From an uncultured Eubacteriales bacterium (lineage in GTDB: Bacteria; Bacillota; Clostridia; Oscillospirales; Acutalibacteraceae), in assembly GCA_934477125.1 (NCBI GenBank), contig CAKSOL010000006.1, forward strand, positions 62,001 to 126,000: 64,000 nucleotides of DNA, in the 5' to 3' direction. The notes beneath the pieces were generated by a model, which made no database searches, was not told where the DNA came from, and was given only the letters and a program-made list of their open reading frames with translations. Positions 8,588 to 18,080 of this stretch are shown piece after piece. Position numbers and translations under genes: made by a program. Each line of letters begins with the position of its first letter. The stretch's first letter is position 1.

Positions 8588-11422
8588 ATGCGTTTTTATG
8601 AAAATCCTCAGACAACCTCGCTTAACCGTTTGCCGTCGAGATGCAGCTATGTTCCCGGAGGAGCTGCCGAAAGAACAATGCTGAACGGAACCTGGAAATT
8701 TGCTTTTTTTGAAAGAGACATCGACGTTCCCGAAGAAATAACGGAATGGGGAACCATTCCGGTTCCCTCCTGCTGGCAGCTTGAGGGCTATGAAAACCCC
8801 AACTATACGAATATAAATTTTCCGTTTCCCTGCGAGCCGCCCTATGTTCCGGACGACAACCCCTGCGGCGTTTATGAAAGGGAGCTTGAAATCACCCGTA
8901 TTTTCGGGGACGTTATATTCGTTTTCGAGGGCGTTTCCTCCTGCGCCGAGCTGTTTGTAAACGGAGAGCGCGTCGGCTATACCCAGGGCAGCCGCCTGAG
9001 AGCCGAATTTGATATAACTTCGTTTGTCCGAGAGGGCGGAAATACCGTAAGAGTAAAGGTATACAAATGGTGCTGCGGAAGCTATCTTGAGGATCAGGAT
9101 GCTTTCCGCTATAACGGAATTTTCCGCGACTGCTATGTTTTGCAGCGCCCGAAGGGTCATATAACCGATTTTGAGATTATTCCGAATGACAGGACCATAA
9201 CCGTCCGGCTGGACGGCGAGGCTGATATCCGTATACTGGACGCCGCCGGCGAGCCGCTGTATGAGGGTCATTTTTCGGGAGAATTTGAGTATGCTCCGGA
9301 AAATCCGGTGCTTTGGAACGCCGAAAAGCCGTATCTTTATACGGTTGAGCTGTCGCGCTGCGGCGAGACGATAACCCGCCGCGCAGGACTTAGGAGCGCT
9401 GCGGTTTCGGAAAGCGGTCAGCTGCTTATAAACGGCGTTTCGGTTAAGCTTCACGGCGTTAATCACCATGATACCTCCGAAAAACGCGGCTGGTGCCAGT
9501 CGCGCGAGGAGCTGAGATACGACCTTGAGCTTATGAAGTCGCTTAACATAAACTGCGTCCGCACCTCGCATTATCCGCCGCACCCCGATTTTATCGATAT
9601 GTGCGATGAGCTCGGATTTTACGTTATACTTGAAACCGATATCGAAAGCCACGGCTTTGTAAGGCGTTATGCCAACATCAGCTATTCTTACGATGTTGAG
9701 TCCGGCGAATGGCCCGGCTGTATGCCCGAATGGAAAAAGGAGCATATCGAGCGTATGGAGCGCGCGGTCGAGGTATTCAAAAATTCTCCTGCCGTTATTA
9801 TGTGGTCAACCGGAAATGAAAGCGGTCACGCCGCAAATCACTATGAAATGATAAAATGGCTGCGCAGCCGCGATAAAACCCGCCTTATTCATTGCGAGGA
9901 CGCTTCGAGAAAGGGCGATTATTCCAATACCGACATTGTTTCGGGAATGTATATCCCTCCGGAAACGCTTGAAAAATACGCGCTCGACGGCAGTTATCCG
10001 AAGCCCTATTTCCTCTGCGAATATTCTCATGCTATGGGCAACGGCCCCGGTGACGTATGGGATTACAACGAGCTTTTCGACCGCTATGACAAGCTGATAG
10101 GCGGCTGTATATGGGAGTGGGCGGATCACGTTGTCGTAAGGGACGGCGTAAGCTGCTACGGCGGAGATTTTCCGGGCGAGCTTACTCAAGAGGGCAATTT
10201 CTGCTGCGACGGTCTTGTTTTTGCCGACCGTACCCTTAAAGCAGGCAGCCTTGAAGCAAAGGCGGCTTACCAGCCTATCCGCACGCGCTTTGAAAACGGC
10301 ATTTTAACGGTTAAGAACCGGCTTGATTTTACCAATCTCTCGGAATATGAGTTTATCTGGAGAATAGAGGTTGACGGAAGGGTTTCGGAGGAGAAGAGCC
10401 TTTGTCTCGACGTTCCGCCTCACGGCGAAATTACCCTTGACATTCCGGCGCAGCCGAGAAAATGCCGCTGCGGAGTAATGCTGGTCTGCATACTGAACCG
10501 CGGCGGAAACGAGGTCGCCCGAACCTCTCACGAGCTGCCCGAAATAAGGGAGTTCTGCGAAAAGGGAGAGTATGCCGGGCTTGAAAAGCAGGGCGAGTTC
10601 ATAATCGCCCGCGGCGAGGGCTTTGAGTACCGTTTCTCGGCTCATTACGGCGATTTCTCCTCAATAGTCATAAACGGCAGGGAACAGCTGAGCGGCCGCG
10701 CAAGGCTTTCTGTCTGGCGCGCCCCGACCGATAACGACCGGAATATACGCATGCTTTGGGGCAACTATAACATATGGCAGGGCGAGAATTTAGATCTGCC
10801 GTTTATAAAAATTTTAAGCTGCGGCATTGAGGGCGGCGTTATCCGTCTTACCGGCTCGCTGAGCGGCGTTTCGCGCGCTCCTGCGCTGCATTTCGAGCGG
10901 GAAATAGTGATATTTGCAAACGGAACCGTAGAATCGAGAGCGCATTTCTCGGTAAGGAAAAACCTCGCGGCGTATCTTCCGCGCTTAGGCTTTGATTTTC
11001 CGCTTGTTAAGGAAAACGACAGGTTCTCGTATTACGGAAAGGGTCCTGCCGAGAATTACTGCGATATGTCCCATTCGGCGCATATCGGGTATTATTCAAG
11101 CTCGGCGGAAAGGGAATATGTTCCCTATGTCAGACCTCAGGAACACGGCAACCATACCGAAACGCGTATGCTGCGTATCGGCGATATGGAGTTTTTGGGC
11201 GAAAACCGGTTTGAATTTGCCGTTTCGCGCTATTCGGCTGCGGCGCTTACCGCTGCGGAGCATACAAACGAGCTTAAAGAGGACGGCAGAACCCATCTGC
11301 GCATAGATTACAAAAATTCGGGGCTTGGCTCAAACTCCTGCGGACCGGCTCTCGATAAGAAATATCAGCTTTGCGAAAAGGAATTTGACTTTGCGTTTAT
11401 TTTCCGCCCCGCGAAGGCTTAA
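8588..11422 (+). CDS. lacZ: beta-galactosidase, glycoside hydrolase family 2
   Basis: This retaining enzyme hydrolyses terminal beta-D-galactosides such as lactose. The 944 residues carry the GH2 order: sugar-binding jelly roll (N-terminal, with W-x-I-P-V-P-S-C-W-Q), immunoglobulin-like domain, TIM barrel, and a C-terminal beta-sandwich (small chain). The acid/base Glu is at about residue 411 within G-N-E-S-G-H, and the nucleophile Glu at about residue 478 within C-E-Y-S-H-A-M-G-N. There is no signal peptide, so it is cytoplasmic. AGGTGA at 8578-8583 precedes the ATG. It stands alone behind its own promoter, without an adjacent sugar transporter, so the physiological galactoside is not revealed. 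Confidence 0.95.
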   Translation: MRFYENPQTTSLNRLPSRCSYVPGGAAERTMLNGTWKFAFFERDIDVPEEITEWGTIPVPSCWQLEGYENPNYTNINFPFPCEPPYVPDDNPCGVYERELEITRIFGDVIFVFEGVSSCAELFVNGERVGYTQGSRLRAEFDITSFVREGGNTVRVKVYKWCCGSYLEDQDAFRYNGIFRDCYVLQRPKGHITDFEIIPNDRTITVRLDGEADIRILDAAGEPLYEGHFSGEFEYAPENPVLWNAEKPYLYTVELSRCGETITRRAGLRSAAVSESGQLLINGVSVKLHGVNHHDTSEKRGWCQSREELRYDLELMKSLNINCVRTSHYPPHPDFIDMCDELGFYVILETDIESHGFVRRYANISYSYDVESGEWPGCMPEWKKEHIERMERAVEVFKNSPAVIMWSTGNESGHAANHYEMIKWLRSRDKTRLIHCEDASRKGDYSNTDIVSGMYIPPETLEKYALDGSYPKPYFLCEYSHAMGNGPGDVWDYNELFDRYDKLIGGCIWEWADHVVVRDGVSCYGGDFPGELTQEGNFCCDGLVFADRTLKAGSLEAKAAYQPIRTRFENGILTVKNRLDFTNLSEYEFIWRIEVDGRVSEEKSLCLDVPPHGEITLDIPAQPRKCRCGVMLVCILNRGGNEVARTSHELPEIREFCEKGEYAGLEKQGEFIIARGEGFEYRFSAHYGDFSSIVINGREQLSGRARLSVWRAPTDNDRNIRMLWGNYNIWQGENLDLPFIKILSCGIEGGVIRLTGSLSGVSRAPALHFEREIVIFANGTVESRAHFSVRKNLAAYLPRLGFDFPLVKENDRFSYYGKGPAENYCDMSHSAHIGYYSSSAEREYVPYVRPQEHGNHTETRMLRIGDMEFLGENRFEFAVSRYSAAALTAAEHTNELKEDGRTHLRIDYKNSGLGSNSCGPALDKKYQLCEKEFDFAFIFRPAKA

Positions 11423-11453
11423 AAACCGTAAATCCGGATGAAAGGTGATTGCT

Positions 11454-12596
11454 TTGAGCTTTTTACACCGCACCTGGGCGGAAATCGACCTTGACGCCCT
11501 CGTTCATAATCTTGAAATTATAAAGCAGGACGCCGCGCCTGCCCGGCTTATGGCTGTTGTCAAGGCGGACGCTTACGGTCATTCCGCGCGCTATATTGCT
11601 CCGCTGCTTGAGGAAAACGGAGTCTCGGCATTTGCCGTTTCAAATATCGAGGAGGCCATAACCCTGCGCGGCTGCGGAATATCCCGCCCGATACTGATAC
11701 TCGGCTATACCCCGGTTGAAATGGCGCGCCAGCTCTGGGCAAACGATATAACCCAGACCGTTTTTTCCCCGGAATACGCGGCGGAGCTTTCAAAAAGAGC
11801 CGTTTCGGAGGGGATAACGGTTAATATCCATATAAAGCTCGATACCGGAATGGGAAGAATAGGCTTTGACTGCCGCAGCGGCGAGCTTTGCGGAATAGAT
11901 GAGGCGATTGCCGCGGCGCGGCTTCCGGGACTGCGGTTCAACGGTATTTTTACCCATTTTGCCGTTTCCGACCGCACTCCTGCCGAGGAGGACGGCTTTA
12001 CCGATGAGCAGTTTTCGAGATTTTCGGCAGCGCGCCGCCGTTTCTGCGAGGCAGGGCTTACGCCCAGGGTCTCGCATTGCTGCAATTCCGCGGCGATATG
12101 TCTCGACAGGGAAAAGCATTTCGATGTCTGCCGCCCCGGAATAATTCTTTATGGGCTTACTCCGTCCGCGCAGCTGCATCTCCCGGAGAATTTTATGCCC
12201 GTTATGACCTTAAAATCGGTCGTGTCGATGGTTAAAACCGTCCGCGCCGGGGAAACCGTAAGCTACGGCAGAACCTTCCGCGCGCCGGAGGATATGAAAA
12301 TCGCAACCGTAACCGCAGGCTATGCCGACGGTTATCCGCGCCTGCTTTCGGGTAAGGGCGAGGTTATTATAAGAGGAAAAAGAGCAAAAATTGTGGGCAG
12401 AATATGTATGGATCAGCTTTCGGTCGATGTAAGCGGTATTCCGGACGTTTCTCAGGGCGACGAGGTTATTCTGTTCGGAAAGCAGCTGCCAGTTGAGGAA
12501 CTGGCGGAAAAATGCGGCACTATAAATTATGAAATAATCTGCGGAATAACCCAGCGCGTTCCGAGAATAGCGGTTCGCGGAGGAAAGGCGCAGTAA
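11454..12596 (+). CDS. alr: alanine racemase
   Basis: This PLP enzyme interconverts L- and D-alanine for peptidoglycan synthesis. The PLP-binding Lys is residue 37 in the V-V-K-A-D-A-Y-G-H motif, and the second catalytic base lies in the R-I-C-M-D-Q region near residue 305. The 380-residue two-domain length is normal. The start is the TTG at 11454, placed five bases after AAAGGTGA (11441-11448). An in-frame GTG at 11445 is part of that Shine-Dalgarno site and is unlikely to be used. It follows lacZ by 31 bases and may be cotranscribed with it. Confidence 0.95.
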   Translation: MSFLHRTWAEIDLDALVHNLEIIKQDAAPARLMAVVKADAYGHSARYIAPLLEENGVSAFAVSNIEEAITLRGCGISRPILILGYTPVEMARQLWANDITQTVFSPEYAAELSKRAVSEGITVNIHIKLDTGMGRIGFDCRSGELCGIDEAIAAARLPGLRFNGIFTHFAVSDRTPAEEDGFTDEQFSRFSAARRRFCEAGLTPRVSHCCNSAAICLDREKHFDVCRPGIILYGLTPSAQLHLPENFMPVMTLKSVVSMVKTVRAGETVSYGRTFRAPEDMKIATVTAGYADGYPRLLSGKGEVIIRGKRAKIVGRICMDQLSVDVSGIPDVSQGDEVILFGKQLPVEELAEKCGTINYEIICGITQRVPRIAVRGGKAQ

Positions 12597-12634
12597 AAAG
12601 GGCGCAGAAAATCAGAAAAGGGAGGAAGCGCGGT

Positions 12635-13576
12635 ATGAGCTATACCGTTTCTTCGGTTGAATTTCCGTCGGTTGACGGCAGGCATACCCTTTCCGGAACG
12701 GTTTACCGCCCCGACGGAGAAATAAAGGGAATTTTTCATATTGTTCACGGTATGACCGAGTATATAAAGCGCTATGCGCCGCTTTTCGAGGCGGCGGCTG
12801 AGCGCGGCTTCATTGCGTTCGGATATGACCACCTCGGTCATGGCGAAACCGCCCGCGACGACAGCGAGCTGGGCTATTTTGCCGAAAAGAACGGATATGA
12901 CCTTTTGGTGAGGGACGTTCTCGCGGCTGAGGATAAAATGCTGGAGCAGAATCCCGGTCTGCCGCTTATTCTTATGGGTCACAGTATGGGCTCGTTTATC
13001 TCCCGGCTTGCGGCTGAGCGCGGCGGTGAGCGCCTTTCGGGACTTATAATCTGCGGAACGGGCGGTCCGCGCTTCGGGGCGGAGGCAGGTCTGCTCATAT
13101 GCGATATCGAAAAGCTTATATTCGGGGAGCGGCATATTTCAAAAACGATTGAAAATATGACCTTCGGCTCTTATAACAAGCGTTTTCCGGGCGGCTCGAA
13201 ATATGCCTGGATAACGAAGGACAAGGCGGTTATCGCGGAATATGAAAAGGATAAATACTGCACCTTTCATTTCACCGTTTCCGCGCTTCACGACCTGGTT
13301 AAGCTCAGCATTTCGGCAAACCGGCGCGATTGGTTTCTTAATATGAGAAAGGATTTGCCCGTTCTTATTGTTTCGGGAGCGGACGACCCTGTAGGGGATT
13401 ACGGGCGCGGCGTAAGAAAGGTGTATGACAGGCTGAAAGCCGCCGGAGCGGAGAACGTAACCCTGCATTTATACGAAAACGGACGTCACGAAATTCACAA
13501 CGACGACTGCCGCGCCGAGCTTTTCGGAGAAATCGGAGAATTTTTGGACAGCTGCGCGGCGGAGGCGGAAAAATGA
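12635..13576 (+). CDS. alpha/beta hydrolase, monoacylglycerol lipase-like
   Basis: A cytoplasmic serine hydrolase of about 313 residues. The nucleophile elbow G-H-S-M-G-S places the Ser at about residue 117. An oxyanion-hole H-G-M-T-E lies near residue 40, Y-D-H-L-G-H-G near residue 70, the acid is probably in S-G-A-D-D-P-V-G-D, and the catalytic His is in N-G-R-H-E-I-H-N. This layout matches the serine aminopeptidase S33/monoglyceride lipase group. The natural ester is unknown. A GGGAGGAAG site precedes the ATG. The stop overlaps the dnaD start by four bases, coupling its expression to replication genes, although no functional link is evident. Confidence 0.85.
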   Translation: MSYTVSSVEFPSVDGRHTLSGTVYRPDGEIKGIFHIVHGMTEYIKRYAPLFEAAAERGFIAFGYDHLGHGETARDDSELGYFAEKNGYDLLVRDVLAAEDKMLEQNPGLPLILMGHSMGSFISRLAAERGGERLSGLIICGTGGPRFGAEAGLLICDIEKLIFGERHISKTIENMTFGSYNKRFPGGSKYAWITKDKAVIAEYEKDKYCTFHFTVSALHDLVKLSISANRRDWFLNMRKDLPVLIVSGADDPVGDYGRGVRKVYDRLKAAGAENVTLHLYENGRHEIHNDDCRAELFGEIGEFLDSCAAEAEK

Positions 13577-14532
13577 ATTATTTTATAAATCCGGGAGCGC
13601 TTTCCGCTGTCTTTACGGTTCCCTGCAAGGCTGTTGACAGCGGCTTAAAGCTCGCGAGCGAGGCGCAGATTAAGGTTTTGCTTTATGTTATGCGAAATCT
13701 CGCCGAGGGGATAGACCCCGGGAAAACCGCCGCCGCGCTCGGTATGACTGAAAGCGGCGTTGAGGACTGCCTGCTTTATTGGAGTCAGGCAGGAATATTC
13801 GGCGCCGCAGGAGAAAATGCGCAGCCGGAGGCCGCAAAAGCCGGGGGCGAAGAAAGCGCGCCGGTCAGAAAGGCGCTGCGCCCCTCGCGCGAGGACGTCG
13901 CCCGCAGAGGAACGGAGGATCCGCAGGTCTGCTTTTTGATGCGCGAGGCGCAGCTGCGGTTCGGCAGGAGCTTAAAAACCAACGAAGCCGTTTCGCTGCT
14001 CTGGCTATATGACGACCAGGGAATGGATATTTCGGTTATACTTATGCTGCTGCAATACGCCGCAAGCGCCGAGCGGCTGAACGTTTCGTTTATCGAGAGA
14101 ACCGCCGTTGAATGGATTAAAAACGGGGTTGAAAACGTTACGGACGCCGAGGAGCAGATAGCGCAGAGCGTCAGGAAAAATACCGCCTGGCGCATAGTTG
14201 AGTCGGCGTTCGGAATTAAAAGGCGCAATCCCTCGCCGAAGGAGCTTGAAAAGGCAGACCTCTGGCTCAACGGCTGGAAGATAAGCCGAGAGCTGCTTGT
14301 TGCAGCGTATAACGTATGCGTTGACAGGAAATCGGAATTTAATTTTTCCTATACTTCAAAAATACTCGAGGATTGGCATAAGCGCGGAATAGAAACCCCG
14401 GAGGCCGCCGAGGAGGACTCTCTGCGCCGCGCCGCCGACAATGGGAAGTACGGAAGGAACTCAGGAAAGGAGACCGGGCGCACCTCATACCGGATAGCGG
14501 ATTTTGAAAAAATGCTTGATGATGAGGGCTGA
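13573..14532 (+). CDS. dnaD: DnaD-domain primosome protein
   Basis: DnaD-family proteins remodel DNA and help load the replicative helicase in Firmicutes. The N-terminal winged-helix-like half (about residues 1-90) is followed by an Ala/Gly/Glu linker and two DnaB_2-type helical repeats (about residues 110-185 and 190-285), the second with W-x-x-G-x-x-I-S-R-E-L and K-I-L-E-D-W-H-K-R-G-I. The 319-residue length is longer than B. subtilis DnaD and fits the two-repeat clostridial form. It is translationally coupled to the hydrolase upstream and followed 17 bases later by the helicase-loader gene, its expected partner. Confidence 0.9.
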   Translation: MNYFINPGALSAVFTVPCKAVDSGLKLASEAQIKVLLYVMRNLAEGIDPGKTAAALGMTESGVEDCLLYWSQAGIFGAAGENAQPEAAKAGGEESAPVRKALRPSREDVARRGTEDPQVCFLMREAQLRFGRSLKTNEAVSLLWLYDDQGMDISVILMLLQYAASAERLNVSFIERTAVEWIKNGVENVTDAEEQIAQSVRKNTAWRIVESAFGIKRRNPSPKELEKADLWLNGWKISRELLVAAYNVCVDRKSEFNFSYTSKILEDWHKRGIETPEAAEEDSLRRAADNGKYGRNSGKETGRTSYRIADFEKMLDDEG

Positions 14533-14549
14533 CGCGCCGAAAACAAGAG

Positions 14550-15521
14550 ATGGTTAAAAGAGAGGATACATATGCCGAGGCTCTCAGGCAAAAGCAGCAG
14601 CTGCGGGAGAGGAACCGCGCCGCCGCCGAGATAATGAGAGCCGCCGCCTATGAGCAGCTGCCGAGGCTCGGCGAAATTGACCGCGAGCTTGCCGCGCTCG
14701 GCTCGCAGATAGCGCTTACGGCGATATCGGGCGACAGCGCCGGACTTGAGACCTTAAAGGGCAGAATAACCGCGCTTTCCGAGGAGAAAAGCGGTCTGCT
14801 CAAAAAGGCGCAGGTAAAAGAAACCAAGGCGGAATGTCAGAAATGCGGCGACACGGGGTACCTGCCGGACGGCAGACTTTGCAGCTGCGTTAAAACGCTT
14901 GCAAAAAAAATATTTACCGAGCGGCTCTCAAGGGAAATGCCGCTTTCCGAATGCCGTTTCGATAATTTCAACCTGAATTATTATCCGGACGGCTCCGACG
15001 GCTCGCCGAACGTCCGCAAGAAAATGACGGCGATTTTAAAGCTCTGCCGTGAATATGTTCTGCATTTTTCGCCCGAAAGCTCGCCGAATCTGCTGTTTAT
15101 GGGCGAAACGGGACTCGGAAAGACCCATTTAACGCTCAGCATCGTTTCGGGAGTTATCGAAAAGGGGTATGACGTTATCTACGGCTCAGCCTTCAATCTT
15201 CTTTCTCAGGTTGAGAAGGAGCAGTTCAGCGGAAGCGGAAGCAAGGAAAGCTATAACGCAATGCTTTCCTGCGACCTTTTGGTTATAGACGACCTCGGAA
15301 CCGAGTTTATTACTCCGTTTACGCAAACGACAATATATAACCTGATAAACACCCGTCTGCTTTCCAAAAAGCCGACTATTATAAACACAAATCTCTCTAT
15401 GGCTGAGATTGAAAACAGGTATACCGAGCGCATAGCCTCAAGGCTTATCGGCTGCTACACCGCCCGACGCTTTTCCGGCAGCGACGTCCGCCAGCTGAGG
15501 GCTATGGAAAAGCGTTCGTAA
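14550..15521 (+). CDS. DnaC/DnaI-like helicase loader ATPase
   Basis: An AAA+ ATPase that would deliver the replicative helicase to DNA with DnaD. The N-terminal ~90 residues are helical and charged. A zinc-finger-like C-x-x-C-G-D-T-G with a second C-x-C pair follows near residues 95-115. The AAA+ core has Walker A G-E-T-G-L-G-K-T at about residue 190, Walker B L-L-V-I-D-D-L-G-T-E near 245, and sensor elements I-I-N-T-N-L-S and R-I-A-S-R-L. The Cys finger plus AAA+ order matches DnaI. The Shine-Dalgarno signal before ATG 14550 is weak, so start accuracy is moderate. Confidence 0.9.
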   Translation: MVKREDTYAEALRQKQQLRERNRAAAEIMRAAAYEQLPRLGEIDRELAALGSQIALTAISGDSAGLETLKGRITALSEEKSGLLKKAQVKETKAECQKCGDTGYLPDGRLCSCVKTLAKKIFTERLSREMPLSECRFDNFNLNYYPDGSDGSPNVRKKMTAILKLCREYVLHFSPESSPNLLFMGETGLGKTHLTLSIVSGVIEKGYDVIYGSAFNLLSQVEKEQFSGSGSKESYNAMLSCDLLVIDDLGTEFITPFTQTTIYNLINTRLLSKKPTIINTNLSMAEIENRYTERIASRLIGCYTARRFSGSDVRQLRAMEKRS

Positions 15522-15553
15522 CATAAATCATAAAAATCTCGGAGGACAGGAAA

Positions 15554-16009
15554 ATGAAAAAGTTTTTACAGGAATTTAAGGAATTTGCAATGCGCGGCAA
15601 CGTTATGGACCTTGCCGTCGGTGTTATCATAGGCGCGGCGTTCAAGGATATCGTAACCTCGCTGACCGATAACTTCATTAACCCGATTTTAAGCCTTTTA
15701 ACCGGCGCTACCGGCTATAAGCTTTACAGCTGGGCGCAGATAAGCGGCTTTGCATCAAACTTTATAACCGCCGTTGTGAACTTTATAATTATGGCGTTTA
15801 TTCTGTTCTGCCTCGTTAAGTTTATCAACGGTCTTTCTGAAATCAGGTTACATAAAAAAGAGGAGGAGCCTGCCGCTCCGACAACCAAGATATGTCCGTT
15901 CTGCAAGAGCGAAATAGATATCGAGGCAACCCGCTGCCCGCATTGCACCTCCGAGCAGCCCGAAGAACAGCCTGAGGAAGAAAACGGAGAGGAAAACAGC
16001 GAAAATTAA
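15554..16009 (+). CDS. mscL: large-conductance mechanosensitive channel MscL with C-terminal zinc ribbon
   Basis: MscL is a pentameric membrane valve that opens under osmotic downshock. The first ~95 residues are canonical: amphipathic N-terminal helix, F-A-M-R-G-N-V-x-D-L-A-V-G-V-I-I-G-A-A-F pore helix TM1, N-P-I-L loop and a second TM segment (about residues 70-92). Instead of the usual short charged C-terminal bundle, the protein continues with C-P-F-C and C-P-H-C pairs about 14 residues apart (roughly residues 114-135), a typical rubredoxin-like zinc ribbon, then a Glu-rich tail. The ATG follows a GGAGGA site. The ribbon would lie in the cytoplasm and its role is unknown. Confidence 0.93.
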   Translation: MKKFLQEFKEFAMRGNVMDLAVGVIIGAAFKDIVTSLTDNFINPILSLLTGATGYKLYSWAQISGFASNFITAVVNFIIMAFILFCLVKFINGLSEIRLHKKEEEPAAPTTKICPFCKSEIDIEATRCPHCTSEQPEEQPEEENGEENSEN

Positions 16010-16087
16010 GCCGTTTTCCGAAATTGTGCCGTTTCTTTAGCCCTGCTTTAGGTTCGGGGCTTATTATAAATTCCGGAGGTGGCAGGT

Positions 16088-16762
16088 ATGCGTATTCTGA
16101 TTGCCGAGGACGAACCGGATCTTGCCGAGGCGCTTTCGGTATTTTTTGAGAAAAATCAGTTTTCCGCCGACGTTGTGAACGACGGACTTTCCGCTTACGA
16201 CTATGCCGGCGGCGGAGATTATGACGCAATAGTGCTTGATATTATGATGCCGGGAATGGACGGTATAGAGGTTTTGCGGAAATTGCGGCGCGAGGGGGTT
16301 AAAACCCCGGTTATGATGCTTACTGCAAAGGCTCAGAAGGATGACCGGATAACCGGATTTAATTCCGGGGCGGACGATTATCTTCCAAAGCCGTTTGAGC
16401 CGGACGAGCTGATATGCCGCGTCCGCGCAATGCTGCGCCGCAGCGGCGAATATAAGCCTGACCGGCTGAGCTTCGGCGACGTGACCCTCGACCCCGGCTC
16501 ATGTATGCTCTGCTGCGGAGAAAAAAACGTTCGGCTGAGCGGAAAGGAATTTCAGCTGGCTGAGCTGTTTATGCGCTCGCCGCGAATGGTCTTTTCGGCG
16601 GACAGAATTATGGAAAAGCTCTGGGGCTGGGACAGCGAGGCTGAAATAAACGTCGTTTGGGTTCATATTTCAAACCTGCGCAAAAAGCTGCGGCAGATAG
16701 GCTCGTCGGTCGAAATCCGCGCAAACCGCGGACTCGGCTATGCCATGGAGGAAAATAAATGA
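16088..16762 (+). CDS. OmpR/PhoB-family response regulator
   Basis: A DNA-binding response regulator paired with the kinase that overlaps its 3' end. The receiver domain (residues 1-115) has the acidic pocket E-D-E, the phospho-acceptor Asp at residue 51 (L-D-I-M-M-P-G), the switch Thr in L-T-A-K and Lys in P-K-P-F. A winged-helix trans_reg_C domain follows (about residues 125-222), ending N-R-G-L-G-Y. ATG 16088 is preferred because GGAGG (16075-16079) lies eight bases upstream; the in-frame GTG at 16079 overlaps that site. The target genes are unknown. Confidence 0.93.
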   Translation: MRILIAEDEPDLAEALSVFFEKNQFSADVVNDGLSAYDYAGGGDYDAIVLDIMMPGMDGIEVLRKLRREGVKTPVMMLTAKAQKDDRITGFNSGADDYLPKPFEPDELICRVRAMLRRSGEYKPDRLSFGDVTLDPGSCMLCCGEKNVRLSGKEFQLAELFMRSPRMVFSADRIMEKLWGWDSEAEINVVWVHISNLRKKLRQIGSSVEIRANRGLGYAMEENK

Positions 16763-17985
16763 TAAAGCGGCTGCGCAGAAAATTTATCAAAATAGCGACC
16801 TTAGCCGTTACGGCGATATTGCTGCTGCTTTCGGTAAGCCTTAACGCGGCAAATTTCATTTCCTCAAATTCCGCCCTGAACAGAACGCTGAAGATGATAT
16901 CCGATAACAGCGGAACAATCCCTCATTTTCCGCCGGACGGAAAGCCGGGGGATAAGCCGGGCGGCGGAAATTTTGATAAGGAAACTCCGTTTTCAACCCG
17001 TTACTTCGTTATCAGATACAGCGCGGACGGCGAGCTTTTAAGCTCCGATTTCGATAAAATCGCGGCGGTGTCCGAGGCGGACGCCGATAAATACCTGAAA
17101 ATCGCTTATAAGCACGGCGAGGGCAGCGGCTTTGCCGGAGAATATAAGTATAGGGTCGTTAAAACGGCGGACGGCTATATGGCGGTTTTTCTGGACGCTC
17201 ACCGCGAGCTTTCCTCTCTCGCAACAACCGCGCTGCTGTCCCTTGCGGCAACCGTTTTATGCGTGCTGCTGTTCTTTATAATCGTCGTTTTGCTTTCGCG
17301 CCGCGCAATAGAGCCGGTCGTTATAGCGAGCGAAAAGCAGAAGCAGTTTATAACCGACGCGAGCCACGAGCTTAAAACCCCGATAACCGTTATCGCCACC
17401 AGTATCAAGGTTTTGGAAATGGAAACCGGGGAGAATAAGTGGATAGATAAGGTGCGCTCCCAGACCGAGCGGCTGACCGAGCTTGTAAACTCCCTTGTTT
17501 CGCTCTCCAGAATGGACGAGGAAAACCCGCCGTTTCATCCGGCTCAGTTCTGCGTCAGCGATACCGTAAGGGAAACGGCGGAAAGCTTTGAGGATTTCGC
17601 CGCGGCAAACGGCAAACGGCTAAAGCTTGACATAGCGCCCGGAATAACCTATTTCGGCGATGAATACGCCGTCCGTCAGCTGATTTCGGTGCTGGCAGAC
17701 AATGCGGTTAAGTATTCTTCCGCCGGGTCGGATATAGAGCTGTCGCTAAAGCCCGGAAAAAAAGGAATTGTTATAAAAACGGTCAATAAATGCGACGGTA
17801 TAACACGCGAACAGCTTGACCGCCTGTTTGACCGGTTTTACCGCGCCGACCCCTCGCGCAGCTCTGCGCGCGGCTTCGGAATAGGGCTGTCCCTTGCGCG
17901 GAGTATCGCCGAGGCGCATAACGGCAGCATAACCGCCCGCAGCGAGGACGGCAAAACGGTTGAATTTACGGTTTTGCTGCGTTAA
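16759..17985 (+). CDS. sensor histidine kinase
   Basis: A membrane sensor of 408 residues. TM1 is at about residues 12-33 and TM2 at about 153-180. Between them lies a ~120-residue extracytoplasmic sensor containing a Pro/Gly/Asp-rich stretch. The HisKA dimerisation domain carries the phospho-His at residue 203 in A-S-H-E-L-K-T-P. The HATPase_c domain has the N box (D-N-A-V-K-Y-S) and G boxes (F-x-R-F-Y-R-A-D and G-F-G-I-G-L-S-L-A). A HAMP domain is not obvious. Its start overlaps the response regulator stop (ATGA), so the two form one signalling unit. The stimulus is unknown. Confidence 0.93.
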   Translation: MIKRLRRKFIKIATLAVTAILLLLSVSLNAANFISSNSALNRTLKMISDNSGTIPHFPPDGKPGDKPGGGNFDKETPFSTRYFVIRYSADGELLSSDFDKIAAVSEADADKYLKIAYKHGEGSGFAGEYKYRVVKTADGYMAVFLDAHRELSSLATTALLSLAATVLCVLLFFIIVVLLSRRAIEPVVIASEKQKQFITDASHELKTPITVIATSIKVLEMETGENKWIDKVRSQTERLTELVNSLVSLSRMDEENPPFHPAQFCVSDTVRETAESFEDFAAANGKRLKLDIAPGITYFGDEYAVRQLISVLADNAVKYSSAGSDIELSLKPGKKGIVIKTVNKCDGITREQLDRLFDRFYRADPSRSSARGFGIGLSLARSIAEAHNGSITARSEDGKTVEFTVLLR

Positions 17986-18031
17986 AAAGATTATTGCGCG
18001 CGGCAAATTCTAAAAAATTTACATTTTAATA

Positions 18032-18060
18032 TTGACTGCAAGGGAATTTTGCAGTATTCT
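18032..18060 (+). promoter_or_regulatory. promoter of the glutamate dehydrogenase gene
   Basis: TTGACT (18032-18037) and TATTCT (18055-18060) are separated by exactly 17 bases. Transcription would start near 18067, giving a leader of about 77 bases that contains a stable hairpin. Confidence 0.75.
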
Positions 18061-18080
18061 TTATAGTGTGTTCCGAAAGG

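Noticed and set aside
8573..9745. A 390-codon open frame on the minus strand inside lacZ
   Set aside because: It is antisense to a GH2 enzyme with intact motifs, has no ribosome binding site and no family pattern; long shadow frames are common in codon-biased genes.
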